Shown one piece after another: positions 23,438 to 25,325 of a DNA stretch of 25,325 bases (the stretch's first letter is position 1; every line of letters starts with the position of its first letter). The translations under genes were made by a program, and so were the position numbers. Source of the DNA: a virus; IMG/VR virus record IMGVR_UViG_3300042868_002187, positions 1 through 25,325 of that record; one strand, 5' to 3'. The notes beneath the pieces are model-generated. The model did no database searches and was not told where the DNA came from. It worked only from the letters and a program-made list of their open reading frames with translations.

Positions 23438-24421
23438 ATGGGTTTAAAACACGATCAAATCAAGGATCATTTTTTTTCATCGCCATTGTCAATGAAACAT
23501 TTTTCGGAAAAATACCACGAAACGTATGGGTATTCAGATGCAAAGCAGATGCGAAAAATGATGAGCCGGTACAATATTTTATCACGTGTAAGGGCTGAAA
23601 AAACATTGGCTGATTTACCAAAGGCACAAATTGAAACATTAACGTGGGAGGAAATTGATAATTTTGGAATTGAGCCATCAATTGGCAAAGAATACACATC
23701 GGCACGATTACCTGATAATTTAAAGAAAATTGGCATATTATCGGATATTCACGTGCCGTTCCATTCAGTTGAAGCCGTTGTGTGTGCCATTAAGTATTTA
23801 AAGGATCAAAACATTGATTGCTTGTATCTAAATGGCGACATTTTTGATATGTATAGTCAATCCAGACACGAGAAAGAAAAAGATTTAAGGGATTTGCCAC
23901 GTGAAATTGAAATGGGCCGTAATTTTTTGCAAAAACTTCGTGATATATTTCCAACAATACCGATTTATTATAAAATGGGAAATCACGAAAATCGTTGGCA
24001 AAGATATTTAAACGAACAAGCAGAGGAATTTGCGCAATTACACGAAATGCAATTTGAGCAATTTTTTAGATTGGATGTATTGGACATTAAATATGTTCCT
24101 GATTGGCAGGGAATGGAAATGGGCGATTTGTTGGTTTGTCACGGTCACGAATTGATGGCAGGTGGAATGAATCCATCGCAAAGCACGTTCAATAAAACGT
24201 TCTGCAATACATTGATTGGACACGTTCACAGATCAACAAATACCACAAAAAAAACAGGATTTAAACAATACATCCACACGTATTCCACAGGATGTTTGAC
24301 ACAATTATCCCCCAAATACTATCCATTTGCACAGCACAATCACGGGTTTGCATTAGTAATGATAACCGATGGAAAAGCAAAGGTTGAAAATCTAATGATA
24401 AAAGATGGAAAAATTGTGTAG
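23438..24421 (+). CDS. Calcineurin-like metallophosphoesterase
   Basis: A 327-residue protein from ATG 23438, chosen because the earlier in-frame ATG 23411 lies inside the dyad/-7 box and this one follows an A-rich leader ending CTACAA. All metallophosphoesterase motifs are present (numbered from 23438): LSDIHVPFH (D103, H105), NGDIFD (D134), MGNHENR (N182, H183), VCHGHE (H235) and GHVHR (H262, H264). The N-terminal 80 residues are helical and contain a KHFSEKYHETYGYSDAKQMRKMM segment that may be a DNA-binding helix-turn-helix. The family cleaves phosphoesters, including nucleic acids and nucleotides; the substrate here is unknown. It is the first gene after the tail module, with its own promoter and terminator. 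Confidence 0.9.
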   Translation: MGLKHDQIKDHFFSSPLSMKHFSEKYHETYGYSDAKQMRKMMSRYNILSRVRAEKTLADLPKAQIETLTWEEIDNFGIEPSIGKEYTSARLPDNLKKIGILSDIHVPFHSVEAVVCAIKYLKDQNIDCLYLNGDIFDMYSQSRHEKEKDLRDLPREIEMGRNFLQKLRDIFPTIPIYYKMGNHENRWQRYLNEQAEEFAQLHEMQFEQFFRLDVLDIKYVPDWQGMEMGDLLVCHGHELMAGGMNPSQSTFNKTFCNTLIGHVHRSTNTTKKTGFKQYIHTYSTGCLTQLSPKYYPFAQHNHGFALVMITDGKAKVENLMIKDGKIV

Positions 24422-24469
24422 TTTTGCATTGGTAGTAAAGGTTTAATGATTCATACAGTTGTTGTTTAG

Positions 24470-24501
24470 AAAGGGCAGATCCGATGGGTTTGCCCTTTTT
24501 T
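24470..24501 (+). terminator. Rho-independent terminator after the phosphoesterase gene
   Basis: Perfect arms AAAGGGCA (24470-24477) and TGCCCTTT (24491-24498) with a 13-base loop and a T-run to 24501 begin 48 bases after the stop codon. Confidence 0.9.
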
Positions 24502-24575
24502 ATTGCACAGAAACGCAATATTTTGACCGTTAAATAAATAATTGATATTTTTTTGATTTATTTTGTTTGAAATTG

Positions 24576-24606
24576 TTTGAAAGTTAAAATAAAGGTTGTA
24601 GGTTTA
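24576..24606 (+). promoter_or_regulatory. Candidate Bacteroidota promoter, TTTG-N19-TAGGTTTA
   Basis: A -33 TTTG (24576-24579), a 19-base spacer and TAGGTTTA (7 of 8 to TAnnTTTG, 24599-24606) match the known Bacteroidota consensus spacing better than any other site in the window. It lies 31 bases before an ATG, with a CAACAAACAACAACAAA leader that lacks structure. Confidence 0.65.
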
Positions 24607-24637
24607 CATCAACAAACAACAACAAAACACAAAAAAA

Positions 24638-24859
24638 ATGAATAACTACAAATTAACATTTGACAACGGACAAATTATTGAGATCAAAATTGACCTTACA
24701 AATCCAAAATCATATATGAATTTAGAGGCATTTTGTGTTCATCACATTACTAAAAACAATTTAACAAATTGCCATATTCAAAAACCAAATGGAGAAATTG
24801 GTAGAATTGTAAAAAGTGGATCATATCATTGGAATCACAATGGATTTTCTTTTTGCTAA
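24638..24859 (+). CDS. Small hypothetical protein
   Basis: A 73-residue protein with a beta-type start (YKLTFDNGQIIEIKIDL) and a His/Cys-containing middle (FCVHHITKNN). No family is recognised. It follows the best promoter of the window and a long unstructured A/C-rich leader, and is closed by a GC-rich terminator, so it is probably a true, efficiently expressed gene. Its position after the phosphoesterase suggests the start of an early or accessory gene block. Confidence 0.7.
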   Translation: MNNYKLTFDNGQIIEIKIDLTNPKSYMNLEAFCVHHITKNNLTNCHIQKPNGEIGRIVKSGSYHWNHNGFSFC

Positions 24860-24869
24860 ATTAACACCG

Positions 24870-24895
24870 TGCCGGGCGGATTCCCGGCAATTTTT
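24870..24895 (+). terminator. Short GC-rich terminator
   Basis: TGCCGGG (24870-24876) and CCCGGCA (24883-24889) pair perfectly around a 6-base loop, then AATTTTTAAA. It starts 10 bases after the preceding stop codon. Confidence 0.85.
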
Positions 24896-24908
24896 AAACA
24901 ACAACAAT

Positions 24909-25019
24909 ATGTGGAATCTATTAAAAACAATTGACAAAAATGACATTGCAGGTTTAGTTATCGTTTTAACAGCCGGTGCAATTTGTGTGAAACTTATGTA
25001 TATCGTTGGAAACATTTAA
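24909..25019 (+). CDS. Small membrane protein, 36 residues
   Basis: A short ORF from ATG 24909 encodes 36 residues with one predicted membrane helix (DIAGLVIVLTAGAICVKLMYIV). The longer reading from 24816 would run through the preceding gene and terminator and is rejected. The leader AAACAACAACAAT is the A-rich type seen before other genes here. Function unknown; small single-helix proteins are common in phage early regions and may act on the host membrane. Existence is less certain because of the short length. Confidence 0.5.
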   Translation: MWNLLKTIDKNDIAGLVIVLTAGAICVKLMYIVGNI

Positions 25020-25030
25020 TCACTACGGCA

Positions 25031-25219
25031 ATGATCTACAAAATCACATTCAAAGACAATTCCGGTTATTACACCGTGACAAAAGATTTTGCCAACACAG
25101 ATGATTTAGGCAAATACATCCAGAATGAAATGGCCAATTATGGCGGAAAAGAAATAGGCATTGAGGAATTTGAATCAATGCAGGAAATGTTAGAAAAAAG
25201 ATATGAGGGTAAAAATTAA
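25031..25219 (+). CDS. Small hypothetical protein
   Basis: A 62-residue protein started at ATG 25031, 11 bases after the preceding stop; the longer reading from 24983 overlaps the membrane protein gene and lacks a suitable leader. The sequence is a beta start (MIYKITFKDNSGYYTVTKDF) followed by an acidic helical half (IGIEEFESMQEMLEKRYEG). No family is recognised. It resembles in style the 73-residue protein upstream (both begin with a short KxTF[KD][DN] strand), which may be coincidence. It overlaps the next ORF by 17 bases. Confidence 0.65.
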   Translation: MIYKITFKDNSGYYTVTKDFANTDDLGKYIQNEMANYGGKEIGIEEFESMQEMLEKRYEGKN

Positions 25220-25325
25220 TCACGGTGAATTGCACCAAAAGGTGGCAGACGATTTGAACAAACGAGGGATTCTGCCACCACGCAAAGACAAATGGGAATC
25301 GCACAATGTGCAGATGGCCATTTCA
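25203..25325 (+). CDS. Partial ORF running off the right edge
   Basis: From ATG 25203 the frame stays open for 41 codons to the end of the window (start MRVKINHGELHQKVADDLNKRG, without stop). It overlaps the end of the preceding ORF by 17 bases, the same tight arrangement seen elsewhere here. Too little is visible to name a family; the content is basic and soluble. Confidence 0.6.
   Translation, partial: MRVKINHGELHQKVADDLNKRGILPPRKDKWESHNVQMAIS

Noticed and set aside
1-25325. Integrase, repressor, attachment site or tRNA genes marking a prophage
   Set aside because: None was recognised on either strand, so lifestyle remains open.

Overview
This window looks like the late region of a tailed phage or prophage, most likely a long-tailed siphovirus with an HK97-type capsid that infects a member of the Bacteroidota. 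Three things in the sequence suggest that host. Intergenic regions carry TAnnTTTG-type -7 boxes. Genes start after A-rich leaders rather than GGAGG-type ribosome sites. The base composition is AT-rich, and the tail fibre has a style familiar from Bacteroidota phages (GYTP and VPYTGAT motifs, GYK-type repeats, C-terminal S74 chaperone). No integrase, repressor, tRNA or host gene is visible, so virulent or temperate lifestyle cannot be decided. All recognised genes are on the + strand and no gap exceeds about 220 bases.

Layout: (1) 1-2051, end of an early/middle region: an unknown protein, a DUF3310 protein and a ParB-like/DNA adenine methyltransferase fusion. (2) 2055-7975, packaging and head: small and large terminase, portal, SPP1 gp7/Mu F-like minor head protein, HK97-type prohead protease and major capsid protein, closed by a terminator. 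(3) 8060-10031, connector: a small unknown protein, gp6-like connector, head-tail joining protein, HK97 gp10-like protein and tail terminator. (4) 10033-11334, a lysis cassette inside the morphogenesis region: holin-like protein, M15 peptidoglycan peptidase and a lipoprotein with a C-terminal membrane helix that looks like a unimolecular spanin. (5) 11361-17299, a 1569-residue fibre ending in an S74 auto-cleaving chaperone, plus three unknown proteins. (6) 17299-23271, tail: two paralogous tail tube proteins, a tail assembly chaperone with a -1 frameshift site (A AAA AAC), tape measure protein and a large tail-tip protein with a carbohydrate-binding-like domain. (7) 23438-25325: a calcineurin-like phosphoesterase and small unknown ORFs, probably the start of another functional block.

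The genes form a near-complete programme of DNA packaging, capsid assembly and maturation, neck closure, tail assembly, host recognition and three-layer lysis. Transcription appears divided into several units, with candidate promoters before the portal, protease, the small gene after the capsid, fibre, an unknown gene, the second tail tube gene, the phosphoesterase and a late small gene. Candidate hairpin terminators follow the capsid, second tail tube, assembly chaperone, tail-tip and phosphoesterase genes and a small gene. The most notable items are the frameshift site, the candidate u-spanin, the duplicated tail tube gene, a dyad shared by two distant promoters, and a terminator directly before the tape measure gene. 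All functional names rest on motif recognition by eye; no database search was run.
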